Shown piece by piece: positions 1 through 9,702 of a stretch of 61,689 bases of DNA (the stretch's first letter is position 1; every line of letters begins with the position of its first letter). This DNA comes from Pontibacter qinzhouensis. GTDB lineage: Bacteria; Bacteroidota; Bacteroidia; Cytophagales; Hymenobacteraceae. The translations under genes and the position numbers were made by a program. The notes beneath the pieces are model-generated. The model was not told the DNA's origin. It saw only the letters and a program-made list of their open reading frames with translations, and did no database searches. The stretch lies in contig NZ_VRTY01000030.1 in NCBI RefSeq assembly GCF_008017455.1, positions 1 to 61,689 of the forward strand, written 5' to 3'.

Positions 1-2
1 AA

Positions 3-470
3 GTAAACGAGAACCAGAAATCTGTACTGTTCAATAAAATAAACAAGCACTTTAACGGAGATTTGGCCGGAAAAACGTTTGCCATCTGGGGGCTTTCCTT
101 TAAACCAAAAACCGACGATATGCGCGAAGCACCGTCATTGGTGATAATTGAGAAACTGTTGGAGCAAGGTGCCAGCGTTAGAGCCTACGACCCGGTGGCT
201 ATGAAGGAAGCAGAGCATACACTTGGAGACTCTATTCACTATGGGAAAGACGAATACGAAGCGTTGATTGATGCAGATGCCCTGCTTTTAGTTACAGAAT
301 GGCCGGAATTCAGAGCACCTAACTTTAACGTAGTTGGTAAACTTATGAAAGACCGTGTCGTATTTGATGGACGTAATATTTACGATGCAGCTGAATTGCG
401 TGAAAAAGGTTTCGTATATTACGGCATCGGTGTTAAACAAACCGTAGAACAGGAAAACGCAGCAGTATAA
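3..470 (+). CDS. ugd: UDP-glucose 6-dehydrogenase, C-terminal part (partial at window edge)
   Basis: Oxidises UDP-glucose to UDP-glucuronate with NAD, supplying the next gene's substrate. Only the last 155 residues are in the window; the open frame runs from base 3 and no start is needed. The visible part is the C-terminal UDP-binding domain: the motif [20 protein letters not shown] is typical of the family (GLSFKP.TDD.R..P), followed by the Rossmann-like segment ending in [14 protein letters not shown] at base 63 falls inside this domain and is not a real start. The stop lies 7 bp before the decarboxylase gene, so the two are probably co-transcribed. Confident by family motifs. Confidence 0.93.
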   Translation, partial: VNENQKSVLFNKINKHFNGDLAGKTFAIWGLSFKPKTDDMREAPSLVIIEKLLEQGASVRAYDPVAMKEAEHTLGDSIHYGKDEYEALIDADALLLVTEWPEFRAPNFNVVGKLMKDRVVFDGRNIYDAAELREKGFVYYGIGVKQTVEQENAAV

Positions 471-477
471 CAACATT

Positions 478-1446
478 ATGTCAAGAAAACGTGTATTAGT
501 AACAGGAGGCGCAGGCTTCCTGGGATCTCACCTTTGTGACCGGTTAATTAAAGAAGATTACCATGTAATTGCCATGGACAATCTGATAACCGGAAACTTG
601 AGCAACATAGAGCATCTTTTTCAACTCGAGAATTTTGAGTTTTACCACCACGATGTTTCTAAATTTGTGCATATACCTGGTAAGCTGGATTATATCCTGC
701 ACTTTGCATCTCCGGCCAGCCCTATAGACTACCTGAAGATTCCGATCCAGACGCTGAAAGTTGGTTCTTTGGGTACACACAACCTGCTCGGCCTTGCCAG
801 AAACAAGAATGCCCGTATGTTAATTGCTTCTACATCAGAAGTATACGGCGATCCGCTAGTACACCCCCAAACAGAAGATTATTGGGGTAATGTAAACCCA
901 GTGGGGCCACGTGGCTGCTACGACGAGGCTAAGCGCTTCCAGGAGGCCATGACTATGGCTTACCACATGCACCACGGCTTAGAAACCCGCATTGTTCGTA
1001 TATTCAACACCTATGGTCCTCGCATGCGCCTGAACGACGGCCGTGTGTTGCCAGCGTTCCTGAGCCAGGCTCTGCGAGGTGAACCTTTGAGTATTTTTGG
1101 TGATGGTTCTCAGACAAGGTCTTTCTGCTATGTAGACGACCTGATAGAAGGTATTTACCGTTTGCTGTTAAGCGATTATGCTTATCCGGTAAACATCGGG
1201 AATCCGTCTGAAATTACGATTAAGCAATTTGCTGAAGAAATATGCAAACTTACAGGCGTGGAACTGAAGCTTGAATACCAGCCACTACCGAAAGATGATC
1301 CGCAGAAACGCCAGCCAGACATTACCAAAGCCAGAGAAGTTCTCGGATGGGAACCACAGGTAGGTCGTGAGGAAGGACTTAGAAGAACACTGGAGTACTT
1401 TAAAGAGAACATCCATGTAGAACCTAAAGAGGCGAGAAGCTTCTAA
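478..1446 (+). CDS. uxs: UDP-glucuronate decarboxylase (UDP-xylose synthase), extended SDR
   Basis: Converts UDP-glucuronate to UDP-xylose, a precursor for cell-surface polysaccharide, in the cytoplasm. The protein (322 aa) opens with the NAD-binding glycine motif [12 protein letters not shown] (residues about 7-18), has STSEVYGDP around residue 118, the catalytic Tyr-x3-Lys as YDEAKR, and [10 protein letters not shown], all typical of the UXS subfamily of extended short-chain dehydrogenases. It lies 7 bp downstream of the UDP-glucose dehydrogenase, whose product it uses. A strong hairpin terminator follows directly. The alternative, dTDP-glucose dehydratase, is less likely given the neighbour and the short length. 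Confidence 0.92.
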   Translation: MSRKRVLVTGGAGFLGSHLCDRLIKEDYHVIAMDNLITGNLSNIEHLFQLENFEFYHHDVSKFVHIPGKLDYILHFASPASPIDYLKIPIQTLKVGSLGTHNLLGLARNKNARMLIASTSEVYGDPLVHPQTEDYWGNVNPVGPRGCYDEAKRFQEAMTMAYHMHHGLETRIVRIFNTYGPRMRLNDGRVLPAFLSQALRGEPLSIFGDGSQTRSFCYVDDLIEGIYRLLLSDYAYPVNIGNPSEITIKQFAEEICKLTGVELKLEYQPLPKDDPQKRQPDITKAREVLGWEPQVGREEGLRRTLEYFKENIHVEPKEARSF

Positions 1447-1450
1447 GTAA

Positions 1451-1495
1451 AAAGAAAAGAGGCTTAGGTTAACATAACCTGAGCCTCTTTTCTTT
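1451..1495. terminator. Bidirectional hairpin terminator between convergent genes
   Basis: Near-perfect stem of about 20 bp (AAAGAAAAGAGGCTTAGGTT pairing with AACCTGAGCCTCTTTTCTTT) with a 5-nt loop. It sits between the + strand decarboxylase stop and the - strand glycosyltransferase stop, with T-rich ends on both strands. Confidence 0.9.
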
Positions 1496-2733
1496 TAAGT
1501 ATCCTGCAACAAAATGTCACGCAGCCGCTCGCCACTTTTTCCATCAAATTTGTAAAGCCAATCTTCCGTAAATTTTGGCTTGTTAGGAAGTTGTTGCTGG
1601 TGCAGTTGATCGATATGCTGCAGCGCCCAGTCAAGCTCCTGCATATTATACACCGGATGTGCAACACCTGCATCTATAAACGATTTCGATACATCCAGTT
1701 TGCCTACGGGATGGTTTTCTAAAGTTATGACAGTGGTGTGCTCCATCGCGGCAAGGGGTAGCAGATAGGTGGAGAAGAAGCCAATAATGATATAGGTAGA
1801 TGGTAATATGTTTATGAGTTTGTTGTCATCTATCAATTCAAAATTTTTATTCTTTACTAAATAAAGGTTTTCGACAGTTTGAGTGGGATGCAGTTTTATG
1901 TAAAATTTAAATCTTTCAAACTGAGGATTATAAGATAATGAAGAAAGGAAATTTGAGTAATTTGAGTCTGTCCAGCCTAATAAATTTCTACAATTTAATC
2001 CTTGATCAATAAATAAAATATTTTGATGTAAACGCTCTTCTTTATTTATTTTAGGTAATGAGTCGAATAGAGGTATGCCAATAAAGTAAGATTCAAATTG
2101 GTGACTAAAAAGATAAAATGGGAAATGACCATTACTGTTCTTTTCGCTAAAGGATATATATGCATTAGGCAAACACAAAGGTGAATTAATTTCTATAACA
2201 GTTTTTTCATAACCAATCCTTGATCTGATTTTGCAGAACTCTGTAAAGAATTCCTGGTATTGTTTTTCTAAGTGAGATTTTGTTCGAATTAAGAATAACT
2301 GACCTCTTAACCTTTCTTTAAATTGCTTTACTACTTTAGAAGTCCGTTTAATTAAAGATGTTTTTTTAGGGGATCGAACGAAAAATTTTGCTAATCTCAT
2401 ATTTATATTCTCATCCCTCAAGCCATGATCTATTATGATAGTTTTAATGCCTAATTGTTTGCAAGCTAAACTTAGAGCCATATGATGATATGATTCAATA
2501 AAAATAAAGAGTACTTTATGAGGCTTTATTTGCGCAAGTAGATCAAATGCATTATTGTAGTCACTCCAATAAACTGCCTTTCCAAATGTTTTATAATAAT
2601 TGCTAGTCTCTTCTTTGTAGGATATGAACTCTGCAAAATATAGGTTAAAAGATGTAATTAAGGCGTGAAACGCAGTAACTACATCTTCTCTATTATAATT
2701 TCCGACAATTAATATGTTAGGTTTGACTGACAT
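1495..2733 (-). CDS. Putative GT-B fold polysaccharide synthesis protein (glycosyltransferase-like)
   Basis: Protein of 412 aa whose exact activity I cannot name. The N-terminus reads NILIVGNYNREDVV, like the first strand of a GT-B domain, and residues near 300 contain FYIKLHPTQT, a K-x-HP motif found in CDP-glycerol glycerophosphotransferase and capsule-transfer families. No signal peptide or membrane span is obvious. It converges on the UDP-xylose synthase and is divergent from the next glycosyltransferase. Base composition changes inside the gene: the part coding for the C-terminus (1495 to about 1800) matches the genome, while the rest is very AT-rich, so much of it looks transferred. Role in surface glycan assembly is inferred from motifs and neighbours. 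Confidence 0.6.
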   Translation of the reverse strand: MSVKPNILIVGNYNREDVVTAFHALITSFNLYFAEFISYKEETSNYYKTFGKAVYWSDYNNAFDLLAQIKPHKVLFIFIESYHHMALSLACKQLGIKTIIIDHGLRDENINMRLAKFFVRSPKKTSLIKRTSKVVKQFKERLRGQLFLIRTKSHLEKQYQEFFTEFCKIRSRIGYEKTVIEINSPLCLPNAYISFSEKNSNGHFPFYLFSHQFESYFIGIPLFDSLPKINKEERLHQNILFIDQGLNCRNLLGWTDSNYSNFLSSLSYNPQFERFKFYIKLHPTQTVENLYLVKNKNFELIDDNKLINILPSTYIIIGFFSTYLLPLAAMEHTTVITLENHPVGKLDVSKSFIDAGVAHPVYNMQELDWALQHIDQLHQQQLPNKPKFTEDWLYKFDGKSGERLRDILLQDT

Positions 2734-2903
2734 TTTGTTTAGTTGTATTCCTTAAAAGATTCTCTATAGTCTGATTGAATATATGCTTATGTTGATCTTT
2801 TGTATGCTGGACAAATTTTCAGGTGCCGTTTTAATAACCTAATTCTAAATAAGGACTTATTCAATATGAAGCGTAAAAAATAAAGATAATAACCTATTTT
2901 TAT

Positions 2904-4076
2904 ATGGCAAATATCTTGATTGTAGTTCCTGTAATTGCACATGAAGGCATTACATCGTTGGTGACGTCACAAGTAGACGAACTCCTACTTAAAAATCTAA
3001 ATATCACAGTGGTTGTGCTATCTTCTATAAAATTAGATTACTCACCCTTTAATCTACCACCAGATAAAGTAATTGAATTACATAGTAGCGAAACTTACCT
3101 TTCTGTTAAAGCACTTTTTAATTCAGTCAAAATAATTAAATCACTAGTAAGTATAGTCACTAGCAAAAAGATTGAAGTTGTATTTGCACATGCTCCTTAT
3201 GGGCATTTTAATATGAGGGTTGTAAAGTGTTTATTAAAAAGCAAAAACACGTTCAGGTTAGTTCAATATTTTCATTTCCCACAGTTTGAGCAATTTCCAA
3301 ATAACACTTTAAGAAGGAAATTATTCCATTTAGTTTTTGCACAATTAGCCAAAATAAGTGATGATGTGCATGTTTCTGTTTCACAAGCAGTAAAAGCTGA
3401 CATTGAAAATAATTTCATAAAGATCAAGAACCACAAAGTGATTTATAACCCTATGTCATCTGTACCTGAGAACATAATAAATAAATATGTTGACAGCTCT
3501 ATAAAATTTAGTAATAACAAATTCAAAATATTGTTGCCTGGCAGGCTCGACCATAATAAAGGACAACTATTTTTTATAACAGTATTTAGTCAATTTGTTA
3601 AGCAAAATAAATTGACCCAAAATGATGTGACATTAATAATTATTGGAGACGGGGATATACTGAATAATATTAAAGATACTATAGTGTCAGTTGGTCTGCA
3701 GTCGTATATTGAACTTCGTAGAGGAGTAGAACGGAGATTTCTTCTGAAATTGATGAGTATATCCAATATGGTTGTTGTGCCGTCGTATTTAGAAGGATTG
3801 GGGATGGTGGTTTTAGAAGCACTGCAAACGAAAACTTTAGTATTAGCTTCAGATACAAGGGGTATCAATGAAATCATCAGTCATAAAGAAACAGGTTATT
3901 TATTTAGGCCTGGCGATATAGAGGATTGCCTTGAAAAGTTAAATTATATTTTTAACCACCGATATACAACATTGATTAATCAGGATAAGGTTAAAAATGT
4001 TCTTAATAACACATTCTCGCTTGAAAAGCATGTTGAACAGCTTATGGAACTTATAGAACCACAGAGCCAAGTATGA
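2904..4076 (+). CDS. Glycosyltransferase, GT4-type (GT-B fold)
   Basis: Likely transfers a sugar from a nucleotide sugar to a growing surface polysaccharide at the inner membrane. The 390-aa protein has an N-terminal acceptor-type domain, then ILLPGRLDHNKGQ (about residue 212) starting the donor domain, and the family's E-x7-E signature in VVPSYLEGLGMVVLEAL near residue 290. RGINEIISHKETGYLF is the usual post-signature segment. It is strongly AT-rich compared with genes outside 1.8-4.4 kb. The stop overlaps the start of the next glycosyltransferase by 4 bp, indicating translational coupling. Sugar specificity cannot be told. Confidence 0.85.
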   Translation: MANILIVVPVIAHEGITSLVTSQVDELLLKNLNITVVVLSSIKLDYSPFNLPPDKVIELHSSETYLSVKALFNSVKIIKSLVSIVTSKKIEVVFAHAPYGHFNMRVVKCLLKSKNTFRLVQYFHFPQFEQFPNNTLRRKLFHLVFAQLAKISDDVHVSVSQAVKADIENNFIKIKNHKVIYNPMSSVPENIINKYVDSSIKFSNNKFKILLPGRLDHNKGQLFFITVFSQFVKQNKLTQNDVTLIIIGDGDILNNIKDTIVSVGLQSYIELRRGVERRFLLKLMSISNMVVVPSYLEGLGMVVLEALQTKTLVLASDTRGINEIISHKETGYLFRPGDIEDCLEKLNYIFNHRYTTLINQDKVKNVLNNTFSLEKHVEQLMELIEPQSQV

Positions 4077-5281
4077 TTGTAAGGAGGATAATATTTATGT
4101 GTTATTGGTCCCTTATGGATGGTTTAACACAAGCAACAGTATTGCCGTGCCTTCAGGAGCTTCAGAAGCTTTCCTTTATAAATTCAATTTTATTTATAAC
4201 AATAGAGCGGGAAGGACATAAGTTGGCTTTAGAAGACAATATGTTGCCAGATAGTGTCGAGCATGTGCCAATTTATTCAAAAAATTATTCAATAAGTATC
4301 CTGAATAAAATATTTGATTTTATACTTTTTCCTAAACTGTTGGTTCATTTAAGTAGGCAATATAAAATTACACTTATCATAGCCCACGGAGCACCCGCCG
4401 GAGCTTTAGCTTACAAAGTTTGGAAGCAAACCAAGATTCCATTTTACGTAAGCCTTTTCGAACCGCATGCTGCTTATATGCTAGAGTCTGGTGTTTGGAG
4501 CCGAAGTGGCTTGAAGTACAGATTTCAGAGTTATTGGGAGAAAAAGCAAAAGCAGTACGCGACTGGCCTATTGCCAGTTTCTGAGCAATACCGACAATTG
4601 CTAGAAAAGGAAGGAGTGCCACCTGAAAAGTTGAGAACAATTGCGTGTACCACCAACTTAGATCACTTTCAATTCCTGGCCTCTCATCGATATGCATTTA
4701 GAGAAAAACTAGAATGGCAGCAGGAGGTTATTGGTGTTTACGTAGGTAAGTTTGGCGGTTTATATTACCAAAACGAAGCATTTGCGATTTATAAGATTTG
4801 CTTTGAAATAATTCCTGGCTTCCGTTTACTTATATTGTCACCACAGGATCATGTTGAAATAAATAAAGATTTGTTGCGGCACCAGCTTGATGTAAGAAAG
4901 GTGAAGGTCATGTCCGTGCAGCACAACGAAGTAGCAGCATACCTCTCTGCAGCAGACTTTGCGTTTGCTACCTATAAACCAGGTCCTTCCAAAAAGTATC
5001 TATCCCCCGTTAAAATAGGTGAATACTGGGCCAGCGGTCTGCCTGTGCTGCTCACAGAAGGTGTAGGAGACGATAGTGACATTATCAAGAATGAAGGCGG
5101 AGGTGCTCTTTTTAATTTAAAAGAAGAAGGTAGCGTTGAAAAGGCAATCCTGAAGATACAGGAGATTATAAAACAACCAGGGCACCGCGAGCAGATACGG
5201 GGGCTGGCAATAAAATACCGGTCACCAGATCAGATCAGAGAGGCTTATGAGTATTTCCTGGGAGAGAAACTGAATGGCTGA
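4073..5281 (+). CDS. Glycosyltransferase-like protein (GT-B fold)
   Basis: 402 aa, second gene of a three-gene overlapping operon. Donor-domain features are visible: VYVGKFGGLYY (about residue 223), FATYKPGPSKKYLSPVKIGE (about 302) and a PVLLTEGVGDDSDII stretch where a nucleotide-sugar site is expected. No membrane span is evident, so it probably acts at the cytoplasmic membrane face. Composition is mixed: the first 300 bases are AT-rich like the upstream gene, whereas the rest from about 4380 matches the genome average, suggesting a recombination joint inside the gene. The donor sugar is unknown. It overlaps the genes on both sides. Confidence 0.75.
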   Translation: MIVRRIIFMCYWSLMDGLTQATVLPCLQELQKLSFINSILFITIEREGHKLALEDNMLPDSVEHVPIYSKNYSISILNKIFDFILFPKLLVHLSRQYKITLIIAHGAPAGALAYKVWKQTKIPFYVSLFEPHAAYMLESGVWSRSGLKYRFQSYWEKKQKQYATGLLPVSEQYRQLLEKEGVPPEKLRTIACTTNLDHFQFLASHRYAFREKLEWQQEVIGVYVGKFGGLYYQNEAFAIYKICFEIIPGFRLLILSPQDHVEINKDLLRHQLDVRKVKVMSVQHNEVAAYLSAADFAFATYKPGPSKKYLSPVKIGEYWASGLPVLLTEGVGDDSDIIKNEGGGALFNLKEEGSVEKAILKIQEIIKQPGHREQIRGLAIKYRSPDQIREAYEYFLGEKLNG

Positions 5282-6347
5282 GACACGTGTGCTTTTTGTG
5301 GTGCCCTACCCACAGGGGCAGGCGGCTTCTCAGCGTTTTAGGTTTGAACAATACTTGCCGAAGCTGCAGCAGGAGGGTTTTTTAGTAGAAGTAGCTTCGT
5401 TTTGGAGCAGCACCAGCTGGCGTTTGCTTTACCAGAAAGGCAAAACTTTTCCAAAACTCCTAGGATTAATGCAGGGTTTCCTGAATCGGCTTTTGCTGTT
5501 GCCCCATCTTCATAAGTACGAGTTTGTGTTCATCCACCGAGAGGCTACACCCATTGGTCCGCCCTGGTTTGAGTGGCTGGTGGCAAAAGTGTGGCGAAAA
5601 AAAATGATATATGACTTCGACGATGCCATCTGGCTACCCAACACTTCTGCAGGAAATAAAGCAGTTGCCAGGTTAAAATGGCACCACAAAACGGCTGACA
5701 TCTGCAGGTGGAGCTATAAAGTGAGTTGTGGCAATAGGTATTTACAGCAATACGCACTGCAATTTAATACAGCAGCCGTTCTTTTGCCCACTACCATTGA
5801 TATTCGGGAGGAACATGGGCGGGAAAAGCAGAAGCTTAGCCAAACGATCAGAATTGGCTGGACAGGCTCTCACTCTACCTTGCCATACCTGACTTTAGTA
5901 GAACCCGTATTGCACCGGTTGGCGCAGCAGCATGAGTTCGATTTTATGGTTATAGCAGATCAGGACCCGTATTTACAGAAAGTCTCTTACAGGTATGTTC
6001 CCTGGAAAAAAGAGACCGAAGTAAACGATCTTTTGCAATTCTCCATTGGTATCATGCCTCTTCCTGATACGGAGTGGGCCAAAGGGAAATGCGCCTTTAA
6101 GGCCTTACAGTACATGGCGCTGGGCATACCGGCAGTTGTTTCTAAGATCGGGGCAAACACAGAAGCAGTTGTTGATGGCTATACCGGCTTCTGCTGCGAC
6201 AATGAGCAGGAGTGGTACTTGCGGCTGGAGCAACTGTTGGTAAATGCTCCGTTAAGAGTAGAGATGGGGGCGGCTGGACGGGCACATGTAGCCGAACATT
6301 ACTCAGTTAAGGCCAACTTGAAAAAATTTATGGGCCTGTTTACCTAA
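5274..6347 (+). CDS. Glycosyltransferase, GT4-like
   Basis: 357 aa, last gene of the overlapping operon; its start overlaps the previous stop by 8 bp. The N-terminal segment VLFVVPYPQGQAASQRFRFE and the central DFDDAIWLPN resemble GT4-like enzymes of surface polysaccharide loci. The donor domain begins at IRIGWTGSHSTLPYL (about residue 191), and ALQYMALGIPAVVSKIGANT carries the conserved loop near the C-terminus. Likely adds a sugar to a lipid-linked oligosaccharide; specificity unknown. The stop codon overlaps by 4 bp the stop of the convergent TPR gene, so no terminator space exists between them. Confidence 0.8.
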   Translation: MAETRVLFVVPYPQGQAASQRFRFEQYLPKLQQEGFLVEVASFWSSTSWRLLYQKGKTFPKLLGLMQGFLNRLLLLPHLHKYEFVFIHREATPIGPPWFEWLVAKVWRKKMIYDFDDAIWLPNTSAGNKAVARLKWHHKTADICRWSYKVSCGNRYLQQYALQFNTAAVLLPTTIDIREEHGREKQKLSQTIRIGWTGSHSTLPYLTLVEPVLHRLAQQHEFDFMVIADQDPYLQKVSYRYVPWKKETEVNDLLQFSIGIMPLPDTEWAKGKCAFKALQYMALGIPAVVSKIGANTEAVVDGYTGFCCDNEQEWYLRLEQLLVNAPLRVEMGAAGRAHVAEHYSVKANLKKFMGLFT

Positions 6348-7603
6348 ATCTTCTTGTTGTGTTTTAAGAAAGTACGCGCCTCTTTAAAATTATCAGATTT
6401 CTTATCACTGTTGTTTATTACGATGGTGTAATAGCGTTTCGCTTCTTTCATGTCTTTCTCCTCCTTCGCAATTCTGGCCAGGTTCAAAAACGAGTTCAGG
6501 TAATAGCCTGAATCCTTCTCGCCTGTTAATTCTGTAAACTTGATAACCTGTCGGTAGTGTTGTTTAGCTCTTACAAAATCGCGGTATTTGTTCTGGTTAA
6601 TGTAGGCCAGCACATAGGAGGCGTAGCGTCCGCTGATAGCTTCGTAACCAGGCATTTTTTGATCCAGTTTGTGTAATATGTCTTCAGATACTTGCTCTGC
6701 CATGGTAAAATGACCTTGCACAAACAGCAGGCGGGCATAGGTTCTGTGGAAGTAGGCATTGTCGGGGTAGCGGGTAATAAGGTCCCTTGATACACGTAAG
6801 GCATCAACCAGGTTACCTTCTTCGTTTGCGTAAATGCGCATCAGGAAAAACTTGGCCTCTGTAGCTGTATAGAAACCATTATTGGCTACATGGCTGAGTT
6901 GCTTTATGCCCAGGCGTTTGTCGCCGCTAGGAAAGAAAGCGAGCACAGGGCGCAGGAGCTTGTAGTTTTCATGAATCCAGATTGAGTAGTAGTTAAAGAG
7001 CGCCTCGCCGAACAGGAACTCCGGGCTCAAACCATTGCCAGACTTGGCTTTCTCCATGTACTCAAGGGCGCGTTTGCTGGCGACGGTGGCTTTGCGCCAG
7101 TTGCTGCGCTCCGAATGTAGCCGGGCCTCAAAGCCATAGGCAGCGGCCAGAAAAAAGGCTGCTTCAAAGTTTTTGTTGTCCTGGCTGTAGAGTTTATCTG
7201 CTTTTTGTACGGTGCTGTCCATGTAGGCGAAGAACAGGTCGTCGTACTGCATGGTCTGGATGTTGGTAGGTACAATCTTCCACCAGTTGCTCAGGCCCAT
7301 CAGGAAATAAGGCATCGGGTGCTCCGGGTAGCGGCGGCGCAACGACTTAAACTGCTTTTCGGCACGCTCATACTTAAAATTGTACATGTTATCCACAGCG
7401 CCTTCCAGTTCATACTGTATTTCCTTATTAATCAGCAGCATTCCCTTCACGTTCCCCTCCGGCAGCACCTCTACCTCCGAAAAGTCGTATTCAGGCATGT
7501 AAATGGAGTCCGACTGTGTGGTATCAGCCTGAGGCTCCTGCAGTTGGGCAGAGGCAAGAAAAGGTACTAAGATGCTCGCAGCAACAAAAAGGAATATTTT
7601 CAT
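6344..7603 (-). CDS. Secreted tetratricopeptide-repeat protein
   Basis: 419 aa with a Sec signal peptide (MKIFLFVAASILVPFLASAQ), so exported to the periplasm. After an acidic Thr/Ser-rich linker, residues from about 70 onward form repeated helix pairs of TPR type (for example YNFKYERAEKQFKSLRRRYP, and YAYVLAYINQNKYRDFVRAKQHYRQV-like segments near 345). TPR proteins act as scaffolds; no catalytic motif is visible. It lies convergent to the glycosyltransferase operon, with 4 bp of overlap, and divergent from the downstream peptidase with about 100 bp between. A link to polysaccharide export is possible but not shown. Confidence 0.75.
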   Translation of the reverse strand: MKIFLFVAASILVPFLASAQLQEPQADTTQSDSIYMPEYDFSEVEVLPEGNVKGMLLINKEIQYELEGAVDNMYNFKYERAEKQFKSLRRRYPEHPMPYFLMGLSNWWKIVPTNIQTMQYDDLFFAYMDSTVQKADKLYSQDNKNFEAAFFLAAAYGFEARLHSERSNWRKATVASKRALEYMEKAKSGNGLSPEFLFGEALFNYYSIWIHENYKLLRPVLAFFPSGDKRLGIKQLSHVANNGFYTATEAKFFLMRIYANEEGNLVDALRVSRDLITRYPDNAYFHRTYARLLFVQGHFTMAEQVSEDILHKLDQKMPGYEAISGRYASYVLAYINQNKYRDFVRAKQHYRQVIKFTELTGEKDSGYYLNSFLNLARIAKEEKDMKEAKRYYTIVINNSDKKSDNFKEARTFLKHNKKI

Positions 7604-7711
7604 GAACAGGAATACAATGCAGGTGTTTCGGTTAAACTGCCTCTCAGGTACTGAAAAGCTAAAAGTAACAACAATTATGCTAAATTTGAATGATAACCAT
7701 TGAATTTTAAA

Positions 7712-8626
7712 ATGAATCTACTGAAACAACTCTGTAAAATACATGCGCCGTCAGGTAACGAAAAAATGCTATCCGACTTCCTGATAAACTATATAGAGAA
7801 GCATAAAGTTCAGTGGAAAGTGAAACCACAGGTACTGACCGGAACTGCCTTTCAGGATTGCATATTGCTGGTTTTTGGAGAACCCCGAACAGCCATTTTT
7901 GCCCACATAGATTCTATTGGTTTTACCGTGCGCTATGGCAACCAACTGGTGCCAATTGGCGGCCCCGATGTAAAAGACGGCTATACGCTGGTGGGTCAGG
8001 ACGAGCAGGGACCTATTGAATGCACTCTTGCCTATGATACCGAAGAGGGCGAACTGACCTACAACTTTGAGCGCGAAATTGAGCGAGGGACGGAGCTGGT
8101 TTTTAAGTCTGATTTCCGGGAAACCGATGAAACCGTACAATCGTGCTACCTCGATAACAGGCTAGGAGTCTGGAATGCGCTACAGGTGGCCGAAACCCTG
8201 GAAAATGGTATTATTGCCTTCAGTTGCTGGGAAGAACATGGTGGTGGTTCTGTGGCTTACCTCTCCAGGTACATTTATGAGCAGTACGGGGTGCAGCAGG
8301 GGCTTATTTCAGATATAACGTGGGTAACGGAAGGGGTGCAGCCCGGCAATGGCGTCGTAATATCCATGCGCGATAGCCTGATTCCGAGAAGATCGTATGT
8401 GCAGCGAATTATAAGCATAGCCAAAGAGGCAGGCGTACCTTTCCAGTTGGAGGTAGAAGGCGCCGGAGGCAGTGATGCCAAGGAACTACAACGCAGCCAT
8501 TACCCCTGGGACTGGTGCTTTGTAGGTGCTCCCGAAGATCATGTGCACTCGCCAAACGAAATCGTAAATAAAAAAGATATCGCCAGCATGGTAGCCCTTT
8601 ATAAAGCGCTGATGGAGAAGCTGTAG
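7712..8626 (+). CDS. M42-family aminopeptidase-like metallopeptidase
   Basis: Predicted zinc/cobalt-dependent aminopeptidase of the M42 (glutamyl aminopeptidase/endoglucanase M) type, cytoplasmic. The expected metal-ligand positions are visible: FAHIDSIGF (His and Asp), DNRLGVW (Asp), CWEEHGGGS (Glu-Glu), and EDHVHSPNE near the end (His). At 304 aa it is somewhat shorter than the usual 340-360. An upstream TTG at 7700 is in frame, but ATG at 7712 gives [18 protein letters not shown], which fits the family N-terminus (I.APSG.E). It has no operon partners; a repeat-family copy follows 21 bp after the stop. Confidence 0.8.
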   Translation: MNLLKQLCKIHAPSGNEKMLSDFLINYIEKHKVQWKVKPQVLTGTAFQDCILLVFGEPRTAIFAHIDSIGFTVRYGNQLVPIGGPDVKDGYTLVGQDEQGPIECTLAYDTEEGELTYNFEREIERGTELVFKSDFRETDETVQSCYLDNRLGVWNALQVAETLENGIIAFSCWEEHGGGSVAYLSRYIYEQYGVQQGLISDITWVTEGVQPGNGVVISMRDSLIPRRSYVQRIISIAKEAGVPFQLEVEGAGGSDAKELQRSHYPWDWCFVGAPEDHVHSPNEIVNKKDIASMVALYKALMEKL

Positions 8627-8646
8627 AGAATAACCCAAAGGCCTCT

Positions 8647-8704
8647 AACCCTTGACTCCAAAACGCCTGAAAAGCTTCTGAAGGCCGGTTTCATTCAAAT
8701 AATT
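8647..8704 (+). repeat. Family A repeat, copy 1
   Basis: Starts with AACCCTTGACT, carries the core AAAGCTTCTGAAGGC and ends TTCATTCAAATAATT. The ACCCTTGA end lies 21 bp after the peptidase stop codon. Member of the 18-copy family described in the findings. Confidence 0.9.
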
Positions 8705-8847
8705 TGGTTGTTGATGCTTAGTTGTTGTTTGTTGAAAGGCCGAATGGCGAAACGGTTGTTTTGGTAATATGAGAATTGGGAGGATCCTGCTCATTCATTT
8801 TGATGAACATTAGAGTAGTCTTATAGTGCTTCTCCAATTTGATTGAT

Positions 8848-9204
8848 ATAGGAGTTATGCAGACTTCTTTGGTTTCGGATCCCATTAATAAAAGCCATGG
8901 AATCTGCCCAGTATATTGCCTGTTTGTTGAGTGAGCCGCGCAAAGTTAGCTGCGTAAAGGCCAGTGAGGTTCTGGAGTTCTCGCATGGAGTGCTTCCGCA
9001 CTATCAAGCAGGAGTGCCATGCCCAGCATTTCTTTGTGCGACAGACGCAAGCTATCCAGAATCACATCTTCTGTGTGCTGCGGGCCTTCCAGAGACTCAC
9101 CTGGATGAGCCAGGACAAAATTATAGAGAATGTATATGCCCTCCAGAAGAAGCTTTTTCTCCAGTTGCAGCGGGAATTCATTTATAACTATGCGTAACTC
9201 CTAT
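8848..9204 (+). mobile_element. Decayed insertion sequence with terminal inverted repeats
   Basis: 357-bp element bounded by inverted repeats: ATAGGAGTTATGCA at the left (8848) and ATGCGTAACTCCTAT at the right (ending 9204), 14 of 15 positions pairing. Both ends are flanked by the trinucleotide GAT (8845-8847 and 9205-9207), a possible 3-bp target duplication. Inside is a transposase gene from which the middle has been lost. Full-length relatives would be expected to be about 1-1.3 kb. The ends are intact, so it could be mobilised in trans if a full copy exists elsewhere; that is inference. Confidence 0.8.
8897..9197 (+). pseudogene. Internally deleted DDE transposase remnant
   Basis: Two pieces in different frames. 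Bases 8897-8986 read MESAQYIACLLSEPRKVSCV then KASEVLEFSH, resembling the N-terminus of IS4/IS701-like transposases (a short helix followed by S-C-x-x-L-A-x-x..SHD). From about 8987, in another frame, comes ECFRTIKQECHAQHFFVRQT and then QAIQNHIFCVLRAFQRL, which resembles the C-terminal part containing the last catalytic Glu region. The catalytic core of about 250-300 residues is missing. The product cannot be active. Family assignment is tentative; a database search with the C-terminal piece would settle it. Confidence 0.75.
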
Positions 9205-9287
9205 GATAGAGTTAATTAACCTGGCGAAGCATCAATATACTTCAAAAGAAAACTATGTACCTGACTTTTGGTAACTAACTTCTTACT

Positions 9288-9344
9288 ACCCTTGGCACAA
9301 AAAGCCAAAAAAACCTTCTGAAGGCTATTTTCATTTAAATAATT
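9288..9344 (+). repeat. Family A repeat, copy 2
   Basis: ACCCTTGGC start, core AAACCTTCTGAAGGC followed by TATTTTCATT, ends AAATAATT. It lies 84 bp downstream of the insertion-sequence remnant, in the same orientation as copy 1. The remaining 350 bp up to the pyrophosphatase gene shows no gene. Confidence 0.9.
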
Positions 9345-9702
9345 GTGGTAACCATCGCTTAACAGAAGCTGTGATTGCCACAATTATTTACCAGGCAATC
9401 CATCGCAAATCAATATAGCATTAAATTTATATATAAACTGTTGATAGACAGTGGGTAATGCTTTATTTTGTTCAATTCTGGCTTCGTTGCTTCAAGTTGT
9501 TTTCCTGATTAAATTATACTTCGCTACATTTCAAATTTAAGCTGCGTTAGAACTTGTAATACAATGCTGCAAGAGGTTAGTGCAGAACAATTTGCGCAGA
9601 AACAACTACTAAAGATTAATGCTACTATTCGTTAGGATATTTCAATACAAACGCTTTTCTTTAAAGAGTACATTTCACAATTCAAAACCCAACGCTTTCT
9701 TT

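Noticed and set aside
8964..9197. Separate small gene in the insertion-sequence remnant
   Set aside because: It is the C-terminal piece of the deleted transposase, without its own start or partner.
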